A stretch of DNA of 27,489 nt from Blepharisma japonicum (Eukaryota; Ciliophora; Heterotrichea; Heterotrichida; Blepharismidae), in the NCBI GenBank assembly GCA_949751835.1, contig CATKHK010000180.1:1-27489 (forward strand). Reading direction: 5' to 3'. Positions 1-9,812 of the stretch are shown here, piece after piece. Below the pieces are notes generated by a model. That model had not been told where the DNA came from. It made no database searches and worked only from the letters and a program-made list of their open reading frames with translations. The position numbers and the translations under genes are program-made. Within the stretch, counting starts at the first letter, position 1. Each line of letters starts with the position of its first letter.

Positions 1-70
1 ATTTCCATTTTTCTTTTCGACCCCTCTTATATATACAAAAAAAAAATTTCCTTATTTTTTTGCTATGGAG

Positions 71-101
71 CCATTTTGGAAAAATGACTAAGTCAAAATG
101 G
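71..101. repeat. 8-bp inverted repeat (CCATTTTG / CAAAATGG)
   Basis: The arms CCATTTTG (71-78) and CAAAATGG (94-101) are perfect inverted repeats around a 15-nt spacer. They lie in AT-rich sequence with no supported gene. It could be a hairpin in a transcript or a chance palindrome; eight base pairs is weak in this composition. Confidence 0.4.
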
Positions 102-564
102 ATAAAAAATTAAAGATGGAGGAAGACATAGGATTTTTAAAAGGATGTGCTCTCAATCCCATTAGAATTTTAAATTACTCGAAATCGATTGAAACTTTTA
201 AAAACTTTAGCAAATTAGAAAAGACTCTTTAATTTTAGACCTTACTAGGAAATTGTTAAAATTGGTTTCATATAAGTTATTTAATTTTCCTTGATTAATT
301 AATTAGATTTTGAGCTATATATGGAGGAATTATGAGTAATAGGCTGGCCAAGAAAGCCATAAATTTACAAAGTGATAAAAAATTATATTGCAAGAGAAAT
401 AATAGCTAAAATGATAAAATTTATGGAAATTTATAGAATAATTTAAGATTAAAGTAAAATATTTTAAAGTTAAGAAACTTTTATACATATCCCCTCTATT
501 GAGGAAGAAAAATGTTGGAAAAACTCTAAGGCAAATATTTTAATATGCAAATTCGTATTGTGGG
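102..564. other. AT-rich stretch, possible upstream part of the decayed gene
   Basis: No clean reading frame is present. In the same frame as the decayed gene that follows, the stretch from about 220 can be read through as protein-like sequence, but it holds about eight TAA/TAG codons in 107 codons. That is no fewer than expected from base composition, so coding descent is only a weak possibility here. Confidence 0.25.
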
Positions 565-1995
565 ATGTCTGTATCACTTAAAAAGAACCTTAGAGAAAAA
601 GCTAAATCTTTAGGTAATTATAAAAAACTAGATTCGGTACACAATAAAGAAAAAACCCAATATTTAATTGATACAATAAAAAAACGATGTTATAGCAAAG
701 ATAGCTTGGATGCCTAAGTGGCTAAGTTCAAAGTTGAATTCTCAAAATGTGAAATCATTAACAAATTTATCAAATATTTCGAATCTAATTGGCTAAAATA
801 TTTTAAAGATGACACACTTATTTATAGTGATTGAAAGAAAACAGATATAGATCTAATTCAATGTTAGAAGGAATTAATTCGTTTATAAAAAATTTTTCCC
901 GAAAATCAAAACTAATTATTTCTGGAGTGATTTCAACATTTCATTATATGAAATTTACATATGTTTTATAATGATGCAATAGAACCAGGAAATATACCTC
1001 AGAATTTTTCTACTAAAGCTAAAGAAATTTCAGATAGCTTAGAATCTTATGAAGAAATCAGAAAATCTATTTCTTCAAAGCCTGAAAAAATATCAGAAGT
1101 AAAAGGAAAGAAAATAACTCCTCAATTTGCCAAAAAAAAAAGAACTAAATCGCCGATAGGAGAAGCAAAAGGTGTGAAAAGAAAACCAAATGTTGCTGAT
1201 AAGCTTCAGTTAATAAAATGAAAAATAATCATTGTCGCTTCGATAGTTATTTTAACACAATAGCGTTGGCAATATATAACAGTAATCAAGACTATTTTAA
1301 AAAGTGAATCTTTGATGCTGATATAAATAACATTTTATTAAAAGTTTTAAATGATCATGACCAATATGCAATTGAGAATTTTTGAATCAAATACAATTAT
1401 TTCCAAGAAGGCAATGGTTTAGAAGATTTCCTTTCCACTCTTTTTGGGATGCTATATGCCTGTAAATAATGCAGGATTTCATATAATAGCACATTGAAGT
1501 GCACAAAATGTAAGTATGAAGAAATATTACAAGATGTCAATTTAAGTTGCACTGTAAATGCGAGTATGAACTAAAATCCAGATGAGTTCAATAACCTTCA
1601 AGGCTTTTTAAAATTTAGATTTACAAGCACTCTTAAAGGATGCCCAAAGTGCATAACAATGTGCAATTGCCCAATAAATATGATGAGATAGCCTCAATAT
1701 CTATTCATATGTTTAGAAAATAGTAGATTGAGATTGAACTTAAAGATTTGAATTATCTAAAGAAAGACGATATTAATTACGAATTTATTTCTACAGTTCT
1801 GCATAAAAATGGGCGCTTTACAATAATGATAAAGAACCCTCAATCAAAATAAGAAATAATTTTGAGGAATTGCAAGGGTTTTTCAATCATGATGGGATGA
1901 AAAATATGGGAAAATTTGTGAAGTTTTCAGATGCTATAGAGAATTGCTTTTTGTCAGAAGAATTTTATTTTCTAATTTATAAAAGAGTAAATTAA
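565..1995 (+). pseudogene. decayed gene with a ubiquitin-specific-protease-like C-terminal half
   Basis: The reading passes through several frames. 565-1221 is one frame (N-terminal MSVSLKKNLREKAK) interrupted by TAA/TAG at 715, 865, 886 and 913. From 1218 a second frame begins with MKNNHCRFDSYFNTIALAIY, interrupted at 1467, 1572 and 1689. Two more frame changes near 1720 and 1855 lead to an end reading EEFYFLIYKRVN and a TAA at 1993. The second half has the order of a peptidase C19 (USP) fold: a Cys box-like start, two CxxC pairs around 1460-1530, a Cys cluster at about 1640, a possible His box (STVLHKNGRF) and a closing YFLIYKR strand. Stops are far rarer than chance in these frames (7 in about 390 codons), so this was coding. 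The first half is basic at its end and unrecognised. I call it a pseudogene because of the frameshifts. The USP assignment is by eye and only moderately sure. Confidence 0.5.
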
Positions 1996-2390
1996 CAATT
2001 CTCTTAGTACTAATTATTATTATATACAGTAAAGTTGATTAATGCATCAAGATAATCAATTAAATTGCTCAGTAAAGAATATTATTTTTGATAAAATTCT
2101 TAAATTTCTGCTAAAACATATTTTAAAAAAATTATTTGTAATAAACACTCAAAATCTTAAGCTTTTGGCATTTTATTCATTTCTAATTATCAATAATTTG
2201 TTCTAATTATTACCTCATATGATATAATAGCTTTTAGAATTTTCTGGTGTGGTGAAAAACTAGTGATTGGGAATGCTGAAAATGCCTGACTGCAAACCTA
2301 TGCGACTAGACCTTGGAAAATTCATAACTAAAAAATTAAAGCAAATACAAAAGAAGTATTTTAAATTTTACATAGTTGTGCAATTAAAAA

Positions 2391-2405
2391 TCTATAAAAA
2401 TAATT
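2391..2405 (+). promoter_or_regulatory. TATA-like element directly before the F-box start
   Basis: TCTATAAAAATAATT ends at the base before the ATG and is identical before all three F-box copies. It may act as a core promoter with a very short 5' UTR, or simply be conserved by recent duplication. Confidence 0.35.
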
Positions 2406-4121
2406 ATGGACAAGCTACCCGATTCTCTTCTGATGCTTATACTTCCTATAATAGGCCACTTTTGTGAGCTAAATAATATAGCAGCAGTTTGTAAAAGATG
2501 GCATAAAGCACTGAAAAAGGCTTATCACTACATCTCTTTTTCTGGGACTTTTTACCCTATGAATATGCCTCACAGAATTAGAGTAGAATATTATTTTCTA
2601 CTGTTTAGTGAAAATCTTAAAATATTATCACTTAACCTTAAGTCCACTTCAATTGACTCTCGAAATAAAATAGCATTCTTAGCTAGATTGTTGGCATCAC
2701 AGCCTTGATTAGAAGTTCTTGATCTAACAAATGCAGAAATTAAACCTCATAAGCTATGAAAAAATCTTATAAAATTGAAGCTAAAAGAAAATACATTTAA
2801 TTTGTGCTGCTTGCATACTCTGAAAATTACAAATAATAGACATAAGATTGGATTTAAACAATTAACAGAATTATTACCAAATTTAAAAAAGCTTTATATT
2901 GGAAACACTAAGATTGCTCTAGAAGACTTTATAGCAATAATAACAAAATTAAAAAAGTTAGAACTTCTTGATTTAAGCTACTGTAGAGATTTAGAACTCT
3001 CAGAGGAGTATAGTGTTGTTTCTTTATTGCAAAATTCGAGTATAAAAGTCATATTTACTCATACAGGGGAATTATTTGATTTTCTTCGCTCTCAATCATT
3101 AAGTCACATAAAAATCATAGGTATGACAATCGAGAATATTTTATGAAACATTGAATCTCCAGTTAACTTAGGTAAACTTGAAAAATTTCTAAATTCTGGC
3201 GGTGATGTAAATTTATTTGACTTAAAAAAACAGAAACATGTTTACCGTCCCCCTCTGTATCCACAATTTGATATTATTAGAAAGAGAATTGATGAAAATT
3301 TACTGGTTGAAATCTATAAAATCCTTATTCGGCATGGTCTTGATTTGAGTTTTTATGTGCTTCACAGTTTCTCTTATGTTAATCTTGCAATACAATTTGA
3401 ATATACTGAATTGTTAAAGCTTTTTATGCATGTAAAAGCTGATGTATTCTTTCCTGGTGTACCAGAAGAATGAAAAAAAAATGATGTTCATGTGCCTTGA
3501 TCTTGTCCCTCATTTCTATATGCCGTTCATTGCGGCAATTATTCAGCTCGAGATTTATTTTTAAATTATGGACTGGAAAAAATTGATTATTATAGCATTT
3601 ATAAAGAAGAAAATTGTAATATGTGATGTTTGGCAGCTAGAAAAGATGATATTGAATGTCTTGAGTATCTACAGGATCGTTTATTTACTTATTTACCATG
3701 CCATTTTATTGATCATTGAGATACAATTAGAAATAAAATAAAAAAAGCATTTTTGAACAATGAAATAGAAAAAGTAAAACATTTTCCAGACTTCTTCATT
3801 TATTATGGAGCTTGATCATTGTTGTGGGAAAATGAAATTGAATCTTCGAAACGAATAATTAAGTATTTCTCTAAGAAATTTCGACACTGAAATGAAAATA
3901 AAATGCTCATTCGTATAGATGATTTTAAAGATAAAAAAAGATGGACTCTTATAATGATTGCAGTGTATAAAGACAATTTCAAAATGATACTTTATTTGGT
4001 AAAGAAAGGATTCGATATAAATTTATCAGCTCGAGATGGAAATAGACCTTTAACGATTGCGGCATGCCAGAGTTATTGTACTGAAATGGTAGAATATCTC
4101 ATGAATCTTGGTGCTCGTTAA
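2406..4121 (+). CDS. F-box/LRR/ankyrin-repeat protein, copy 1
   Basis: 571 aa when TGA is read as Trp; the frame holds no TAA or TAG before the final TAA. An F-box lies at about residues 3-45 (LPDSLLMLILPIIGHF, then VCKRWHKALKK). Leucine-rich repeats follow at about 75-200 (LEVLDLTNAEI, LLPNLKKLYIGNT, LELLDLSYC). Ankyrin-like helical pairs occur around 255-345 (LEKFLNSGGDVN, IYKILIRHGLDLS) and 500-571 (LIMIAVYKDNFKMILYLVKK, ending EYLMNLGAR). F-box proteins with LRR or ankyrin domains usually act as substrate receptors of SCF ubiquitin ligases by binding Skp1; that role is inferred. The start is the ATG shared by all copies, right after the TATA-like box. TGA at the codon after LLASQP matches TGG in copy 2, and TGA after MTIENIL matches TGG in copy 3. 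It looks intact, so all three copies may be functional. Confidence 0.88.
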
Positions 4122-5276
4122 ATATCAGCCTGAAAATGCTGTTTTATTATTCATCTTTGTGATCTTAAGATGTTTGCTATTTAATAATCTAAAAGACTTT
4201 AAAAAGAATTTTGAATAAGACAATAATAATTTTATTCAATTCATTAATGCCTTTTACTCTAGGATTCATGTGCTAATGTCAATTTTTTTTCTTCTTTAAA
4301 CATTATTAAAATTATTGAAAATTTGATTATATTATAAAATATAATGTAAAGTTAAAAAATCTTGTCATAACATGATATATATAGTGCATAGCAAAGATTA
4401 CACGCTCTGAGGGACGCATCATTTTATTAGATCTTGATTTTAATGGTTATCGCCCATTTTCTTATAATTATCTATAATTTTTGTTCTATTTCCTTCATAA
4501 GCTCTACATCTTTTAACCACATGCATTACCTTCCCTCCTATTTGATCTTGATAAGTAAATGAATTTGAAATGTATAGCTAGTCGACTAGCATGAAATGAA
4601 GCATGCTTGCATAGCTATTTGTTAGATGCTTACTTATTATATCTATTTTTAATTAAGCATCTGATCTTTTGAGAATCATGCCTGCACTTAAGATAATAAA
4701 TGCGAATTAGTGATTTATTTTTTATATTTTATGCAATAATGATTCAAATTAAAAGTGCTTGGAGATGCAAGATTTAATTTTTTTAATATATGTATGGGAG
4801 GAATGAAAAATATTTACTCATGCTATCATGATTGCTATCAAATCAATCTTGACATATGTTACGTGATTTTAAGAGCCATCTCTTTAATTTGAAGCTACGA
4901 AAGCTATAAACGTTGATTATATAAGTGGAGGGATGAGTGATTTCTAAAGTATAAAAGTAGTTTGAAAACGCGTAAGATATTGATCTAGCATAAAGTGTGC
5001 TATGCTGGTATTGCTTTTTTATTAACGATTTTCGAGCAGCACATACAATTTCTACCTTTCTGTAGAGATTGTAGTCTTATGCACTATTTTTTTTGTTTAA
5101 AAAGCTAGAGATGACATTATTTGATGTAAGAGTCGGATTTTAATTTTGACTAGATTTTGTAATTAGAACAGGGTGATATATGCAAGTTTACATAGCATGC
5201 ATTTTTTGATCAATAGTTCAGCAAATCTGTCATAACAAGCAAATTCAATAATTCTAGTGTCTGATGAAATGAGAAA
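4122..5276. other. conserved non-coding spacer downstream of F-box copy 1
   Basis: No open frame is supported on either strand. The stretch is nearly identical to 8416-9575 and clearly related to 15029-16317. It contains a 14-bp perfect palindrome, GCTAGTCGACTAGC (near 4577-4592; imperfect in copy 2), several GCATGC motifs, and a hairpin pair followed by a T run that is listed separately. Confidence 0.7.
4987..5094 (+). other. two conserved hairpins plus T8 run, possible small RNA 3' part
   Basis: The first hairpin is AGCATA/TATGCT at 4987-5006. The second is CAATTTCTAC (5046-5055) pairing with GTAGAGATTG (5062-5071), ten pairs with one U-G wobble and a six-base loop. A run of eight T follows at 5087-5094, like an RNA polymerase III terminator. 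Copy 2 keeps both hairpins and the T run; copy 3 keeps most of the second stem but not the T run. No A and B box was identified, so a transcript is only inferred. Confidence 0.25.
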
Positions 5277-5374
5277 AAATATTTCCCTTAATATTTAATT
5301 GGGAAAAATGCTCCAATTTAAAGGAGGTAAATATTTCTAAAAATACAAATTAAGACAAAAATTGGCGAGATGGA
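5277..5374. other. unit-specific 98-bp segment at a divergence hotspot
   Basis: The flanks (CTGATGAAATGAGAAA on the left, ATGAAAATATAATTTGG on the right) match copy 2, but the 98 bp between them do not match the 64 bp found there. The segment has an imperfect inverted arrangement, with AAATATTTCCC near its start and GGTAAATATTT at 5326-5336. It could be a small insertion or a residue of a non-autonomous element. Confidence 0.5.
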
Positions 5375-5556
5375 ATGAAAATATAATTTGGACTTTTGTC
5401 CAAACTAAGAATTTCATGAATGCTCATATCCTCTAGGTAACTATATGATAATTGTTACTTCCAAGTTATCTCATTCTTCCCAATATCATCAGAAAATCTA
5501 TAGATCTCTAAGAATTAAATTACTAAGCTTTCTCAAACTTAATAATACTTAATTAT

Positions 5557-5905
5557 TTAAAAGTTTTTCAGAAGCATGACTCCATAATTATTTGCTTCTT
5601 CTAAGTTCACTAATTGAATTTAAGTAGTTTTTAATTGTATTGCTATCTCCTAAACACTTAAAAGTAGCAAACACATTTTTCATTAAATCTCAAAAAAAAT
5701 CTGAAAAATCCTCTGTAAATTCAAACACTTTAATAGAGTTCTCCAAAAAATTTAGATTTTCAAACTTCTTTCTTAAAAAATTCAAAAGATAGGTTATGAA
5801 GCGCACTGTTTGCTCAAATCAGTGCTTCTGGTCGGTTTTCTCGTATATTTATATATTTCAAGCAATAATTGTGAGCGTCTTTAAATCTTTAGAAAAATAT
5901 TAGCC
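5557..5905 (-). pseudogene. 3' fragment of the zinc finger/TPR gene
   Basis: On the minus strand this matches the last 110 or so codons of the intact gene at 9813-12473: EALIWANSV, then a frameshift, then FTEDFSDFFWDLMKNVFA and KCLGDSNTIKNYLNSI. Small indels break the frame, and a short deletion removes the RLKHENLKINLLS part. Upstream the homology stops near 5905, where sequence matching 12545 onward begins, so about 2.3 kb has been deleted relative to unit 2. It is a dead remnant. Confidence 0.85.
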
Positions 5906-5924
5906 ATGGAATTGTTAGGAATAT

Positions 5925-6189
5925 TATATTTTTGTAAAGTTTTAGAGAATGGTATTGACTCTAAATTTTGATCTAAATTTTTGATTAATTGTTGTTTATG
6001 CTCGATAGTAAATGTTAACAAAAGTTTAATTGATTGATAAATATGTAGCAGAATCGAGCTCTTTCATTCTCTCTTACTTTTTCGTAATGCTTATTATATT
6101 TTAGGGTACAAATATACTCAATAATTGCATTTAAATAGAGAATAACACCTGAAGGGTTTACAATGTTTATAATAGCTTACCATAAGCAT
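5925..6189 (-). pseudogene. decayed duplicate of the zinc finger/TPR 5' end (unit 1)
   Basis: Starting at the ATG at 6189-6187, the minus strand reads MLMVSYYKHCKPFRCYSLFK. It aligns with MSMWSYYNFC and NYYSLYKCSC of the intact TPR gene. After about 24 codons it degenerates and meets stops. The same decayed element is present in unit 2 at 12545-12821, so it was dead or dying before the units were duplicated. Confidence 0.6.
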
Positions 6190-6687
6190 TTTAATTATCA
6201 ATTCTGCGAAATCATAGTAAAATCCTAGATAATTTAATTATCTAGAGGATAAGAGCTGATTTTTTATCCATCATAATAATAGAGGAATTATAAAAAAAAC
6301 AATAATTCTATTATTTTGAATTACAAATAAGCAATATCATATGCCTTTAATTTGAAAATCCAAGCAATTAAGAGAATTGTTGGATTTATTTATATTTATT
6401 ACAAATAAAATGCTATTTATTTATTGTAAAGACAATATTTACCCAGCATATGAATATTACTTGATTTCATTCACTTATAATTATCAATAATTGGTCTAAT
6501 TATTGCCTAATAGAATATGATAACTTTTAGAAGTTCCTGCTGTGGTTAAAAACTTAGTAATTGGGAATGCTGAAAATGCCTGACTGTAGACCTATGCGAC
6601 TAGGCCTTGGAAAATTCATAACTAAAAAATTGAAAGCAAATACTAAAAGAAGTATTTTAAATTTTAATTAACTGCGCAATTAAAAGA
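6190..6687. other. intergenic region before F-box copy 2
   Basis: No gene is visible. It is homologous to 12822-13303. Its last 200 bp hold the conserved upstream block shared by all three F-box copies, including a small hairpin at 6588-6607. Confidence 0.6.
6588..6607 (+). promoter_or_regulatory. conserved small hairpin about 100 bp before F-box copy 2
   Basis: AGACCTA and TAGGCCT flank TGCGAC, giving six pairs and one mismatch. The corresponding site in copy 3 (13210-13229) is a perfect seven-pair stem, AGACCTA/TAGGTCT, despite a different loop. Copy 1 pairs poorly. A regulatory or RNA role is speculative. Confidence 0.25.
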
Positions 6688-6702
6688 TCTATAAAAATAA
6701 TT
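6688..6702 (+). promoter_or_regulatory. TATA-like element before F-box copy 2
   Basis: TCTATAAAAATAATT, identical to the element in front of copies 1 and 3 and directly abutting the ATG. Confidence 0.35.
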
Positions 6703-8415
6703 ATGGACAAGCTACCCGATTCTCTTCTGATGCTTATACTTCCTATAATAGGCCACTTTTGTGAGCTAAATAATATAGCAGCAGTTTGTAAAAGATGGCA
6801 TAGAGCAATGAAAAAGGCTTATCACTACATCTCGTTTTCTGGGACTTTTTACCCTAAGAATATGCCTCACAGGATTGATCTAAAATTTTATTTTCTATTG
6901 TTTAGAGAAAATCTTAAAATATTGTCACTTAACCTTAAGTCCACTTCTCTTTACTCTCAAGATAGAATATTAGCCTTAGCTAGATTATTGGCATCACAGC
7001 CTTGGCTCGAAGTTCTCGATCTAACAAATGCAATTATTCAACCTCATAAGCTATGAAAAAATCTTATAAAATTGAAGCTAAAAAATACTTTTAATTTGTA
7101 CAGCTTGCATACTCTGAAAATTACAAATAATAGACGTAAGATTGGATTTAAACAATTAACAGAATTATTACCAAATTTAAAAAGGCTTTATATCGGAAAC
7201 ACTGATATTGCTCTAAAAGACTTTATAGAAATAATAACAAAATTAAAAAAGTTAGAACTTCTTGATTTAAGCTACTGTAGAAATTTAAAACTCTTAGAGG
7301 AGTATAGTGTTGTTTCTTTATTGCAAAATTCGAGCCTAAAAGTCATATTTACTCATACAGGGGAATTATTTGATTTTCTTCGCTCTCAATCATTAAGTCA
7401 CACAAAGATAATAAGTATGACAATCGAAAATATTTTATGAAACATTGAATCTCCATTTAGCCTGGCAAAACTTGAAAAGTTTCTAAATTCTGGCGGTGAT
7501 GTAAATTTATTTGACTTCGGAAAAAAGCGAAATACTTACCGTCCCCTTCTGTATCCACAATTTGATATTATTAGAAAGAGAATTGATGAAAATTTAATGG
7601 TTGAAATCTATAAAATCCTTATTCGGCATGGTCTTGATTTGAGTTTTTACGTGTTTCACAGATATTCTTATGTAAATCTTGCAATACAATATGAATATAC
7701 TGAATTGCTAAAGCTTTTTATGCATGTAAAAGCTGATGTATTCTTTCCTGGTGCACCAGAAGAATGAAAAAAAATTGGTGATGATGTACCTTGATATTGC
7801 CCCTCAATTATTTATGCTAGTCATTGTGAAAACTATTCAGCTTGAAATTTATTTTTAAATTATGGACTAGAAAAAATTGATTATTATAGTATTCGTTTTG
7901 AAGAAAATTGTAATATGTGATGTATTGCAGCTAGAAAAGATGATAATGAATGTCTTGAGTATTTACAGGATCGTTTCTTTCCTTATTTTCCATGCCCTTT
8001 CAATGATCATTGAGATACAATTAGCAATAAAATAAAAAAACGAATATCTGAAGGTGAAATAGAAAAACTAAAACATTTTCCAGACTTCTTTATTTATTAT
8101 GTGGCTTGATCATTGTTGTGGGAAAATGAAATTAAATCTTCAAAACGAATAATTAAGTATTTCTCTAAGAAATTTCAACTATGAAATGAAAACAAAATGC
8201 TTATGCGTATAGGTGATTATATAGGGAAAAAAAGATGGACTCTTATAATGATTGCAGTGGATAAAGACAATTTCAAAATGATACTTTATTTGGTAAAGAA
8301 AGGATTCGATATAAATTTATCAGCTTGAGATGGAAATAGACCTTTAACCATTGCGGCATGTCAGAGTTATTGTACTGAAATGGTAGAATATCTCATGAAT
8401 CTTGGTGCTCGTTAA
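6703..8415 (+). CDS. F-box/LRR/ankyrin-repeat protein, copy 2
   Basis: 570 aa with TGA as Trp, ending at TAA, with the same domain order as copy 1: F-box (about 3-45), LRR (about 75-200, with LEVLDLTNAII and LELLDLSYCRNL) and ankyrin-like repeats in the middle and C-terminus. It is closest to copy 1 near the C-terminus and to copy 3 in the middle (FDFGKKRNTYRP), as expected if the copies have exchanged sequence. Two CGA Arg codons of copy 1 are TGA here (SARDLF versus SAWNLF, SARDGN versus SAWDGN), showing that C-to-T change to TGA is a missense, not a stop. A substrate-receptor role in an SCF ligase is inferred from the F-box family. It appears intact. Confidence 0.88.
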
Positions 8416-9575
8416 ATATCGGCCTGAAAATGCTGCTCCATTATTCATCTTTGTGATCTTAAGATGTTTGCTATTTAATAATCTAAAAGACTTTACAAAG
8501 AATTTTAAATAAGACAGTAATAATTTCACTCAATTCATTAATGCCTTTTACTCTAGGATTCATGTGCTAATATCAATATTTTGTCTTCTTTAAACATTAT
8601 TAAAATTGTTGAAAATTTGATTATATTGTAAAATATAATGTAAAGTTTAAAAATCTTGTCATAACAATGATATATGTAGTGCATAGCAAAGATTATATGC
8701 TCTTAGGGGCGCATCATTTTATTAATCTTGATTTTAATGGTTATCACCCATTTTCTTATAATTATCTATAATTTTTGTTATATTTCCTTCATAAACTCTT
8801 CATCTTTTAACCACATGCATTACCTTCCCTCCTATTTGATCTTGATAAGTAAATGAATTTGAAATGCATAGCTAATTAACTAGCATAAAATGTAGCATGC
8901 TTGCATGGTTATTTGTTCGATGCTTACTTATTATATCTATTTTTAATTAAGCATCTGATCTTTTGAGAATCATGCCTGCACTTAAGATAATAAATGCGAG
9001 TTAGTGATTTATTTTTTTATATTTTATGCAATAATGATTCAAATTAAAAGTGCTTGGAAGATGCAAGATTTAATTTTTATAATATACGTATGGGAAGGAA
9101 TGAAAAATATTGACTCATGCTATCATAACTTGCTATCAAATCAATTTTGACATACATTGTGTGATTTTGAGAGCTATCTCTTTAATTTGAAGTTACGAAA
9201 GCTATAAACGTTGATTATATAAGTGGAGGGATGAGTGATTTCTAAAGTATAAAAGTAGTTTGAAAACTCGTGGGATATTAATCTAGCATAAAGTGTGCTA
9301 TGCTGGTATTGCTTTCTGATTCACGATTCTCGAGCAGCACATACAATTTCTACCTTTCTGGAGAGATTGTAGACTTATGCACTATTTTTTTTGTTTAAAA
9401 AGCTAGAGATGACATTATTTGATGTAAGAGTCGGATTTTTAATTTTGACTAGATTTTGTAATTAGAATAGTGTGATATATGCAAGTTTACATAGCATGCA
9501 TTTTTTGATCAATAGTTCAGCAAATCTGTCATAACAAGCAAATTCAATAATTCTAGTGTCTGATGAAATGAGAAA
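8416..9575. other. conserved non-coding spacer downstream of F-box copy 2
   Basis: Nearly identical to 4122-5276 and without a supported gene. The 14-bp palindrome of copy 1 is broken here (GCTAATTAACTAGC). It ends at the point where all three units lose similarity. Confidence 0.7.
9285..9392 (+). other. two conserved hairpins plus T8 run, copy 2
   Basis: AGCATA/TATGCT pair at 9285-9304. CAATTTCTAC (9344-9353) pairs with GGAGAGATTG (9360-9369) except at one closing position. Eight T occur at 9385-9392. This is the unit 2 equivalent of 4987-5094. Confidence 0.25.
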
Positions 9576-9639
9576 TACGATTTAAAATATGGCGTTTCAA
9601 CTTGGGTGTGGCCTCACGGCCAGAAATTGCTGAGCCAGC
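9576..9639. other. GC-richer 64-bp unit-specific segment with hairpin
   Basis: This replaces the 98-bp filler of unit 1 between the same flanks. Its right part is much richer in G and C than its surroundings and contains TGGCC-TCAC-GGCCA, a five-pair hairpin, followed by GCTGAGCCAGC. The origin is unknown. A loosely similar GCTGG...CCAGC motif occurs near 16898-16912. Confidence 0.5.
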
Positions 9640-9812
9640 ATGAAAATATAATTTGGATTTCTAGCCATACTAAGAATTTAATGCATCCCCATATCCTCTA
9701 AATAACTATATCATAGTTGGCACTTCCAAGCTATCTCATGCTCTCAAATAGCATCAGAAAATCTATAGAATTAAACTACTAAGCCTTCTCAAATTTAATA
9801 ATACTTAATTCT

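Larger units (their letters stand above)
2180..6475. repeat. tandem unit 1 (F-box gene, spacer, deleted TPR region)
   Basis: This unit is homologous over its length to 6476-13095 and, for its first 3.1 kb, to 13096-16317. Similarity starts near the shared ATTATCAATAATT motif about 220 bp before the F-box start codon. Unit 1 is shorter than unit 2 because about 2.3 kb of the zinc finger/TPR gene is missing, and it carries a different filler at 5277-5374. Boundaries are by eye and approximate. Confidence 0.8.

Noticed and set aside
2267-2467. 66-aa plus-strand frame overlapping the start of F-box copy 1
   Set aside because: It lies in the conserved upstream block, is not kept open in copies 2 and 3, and overlaps the F-box in another frame.
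8344-8529. Antisense 61-aa frame at the end of F-box copy 2
   Set aside because: Overlaps the ankyrin-coding end and spacer, with no support from the homologous position in units 1 and 3.
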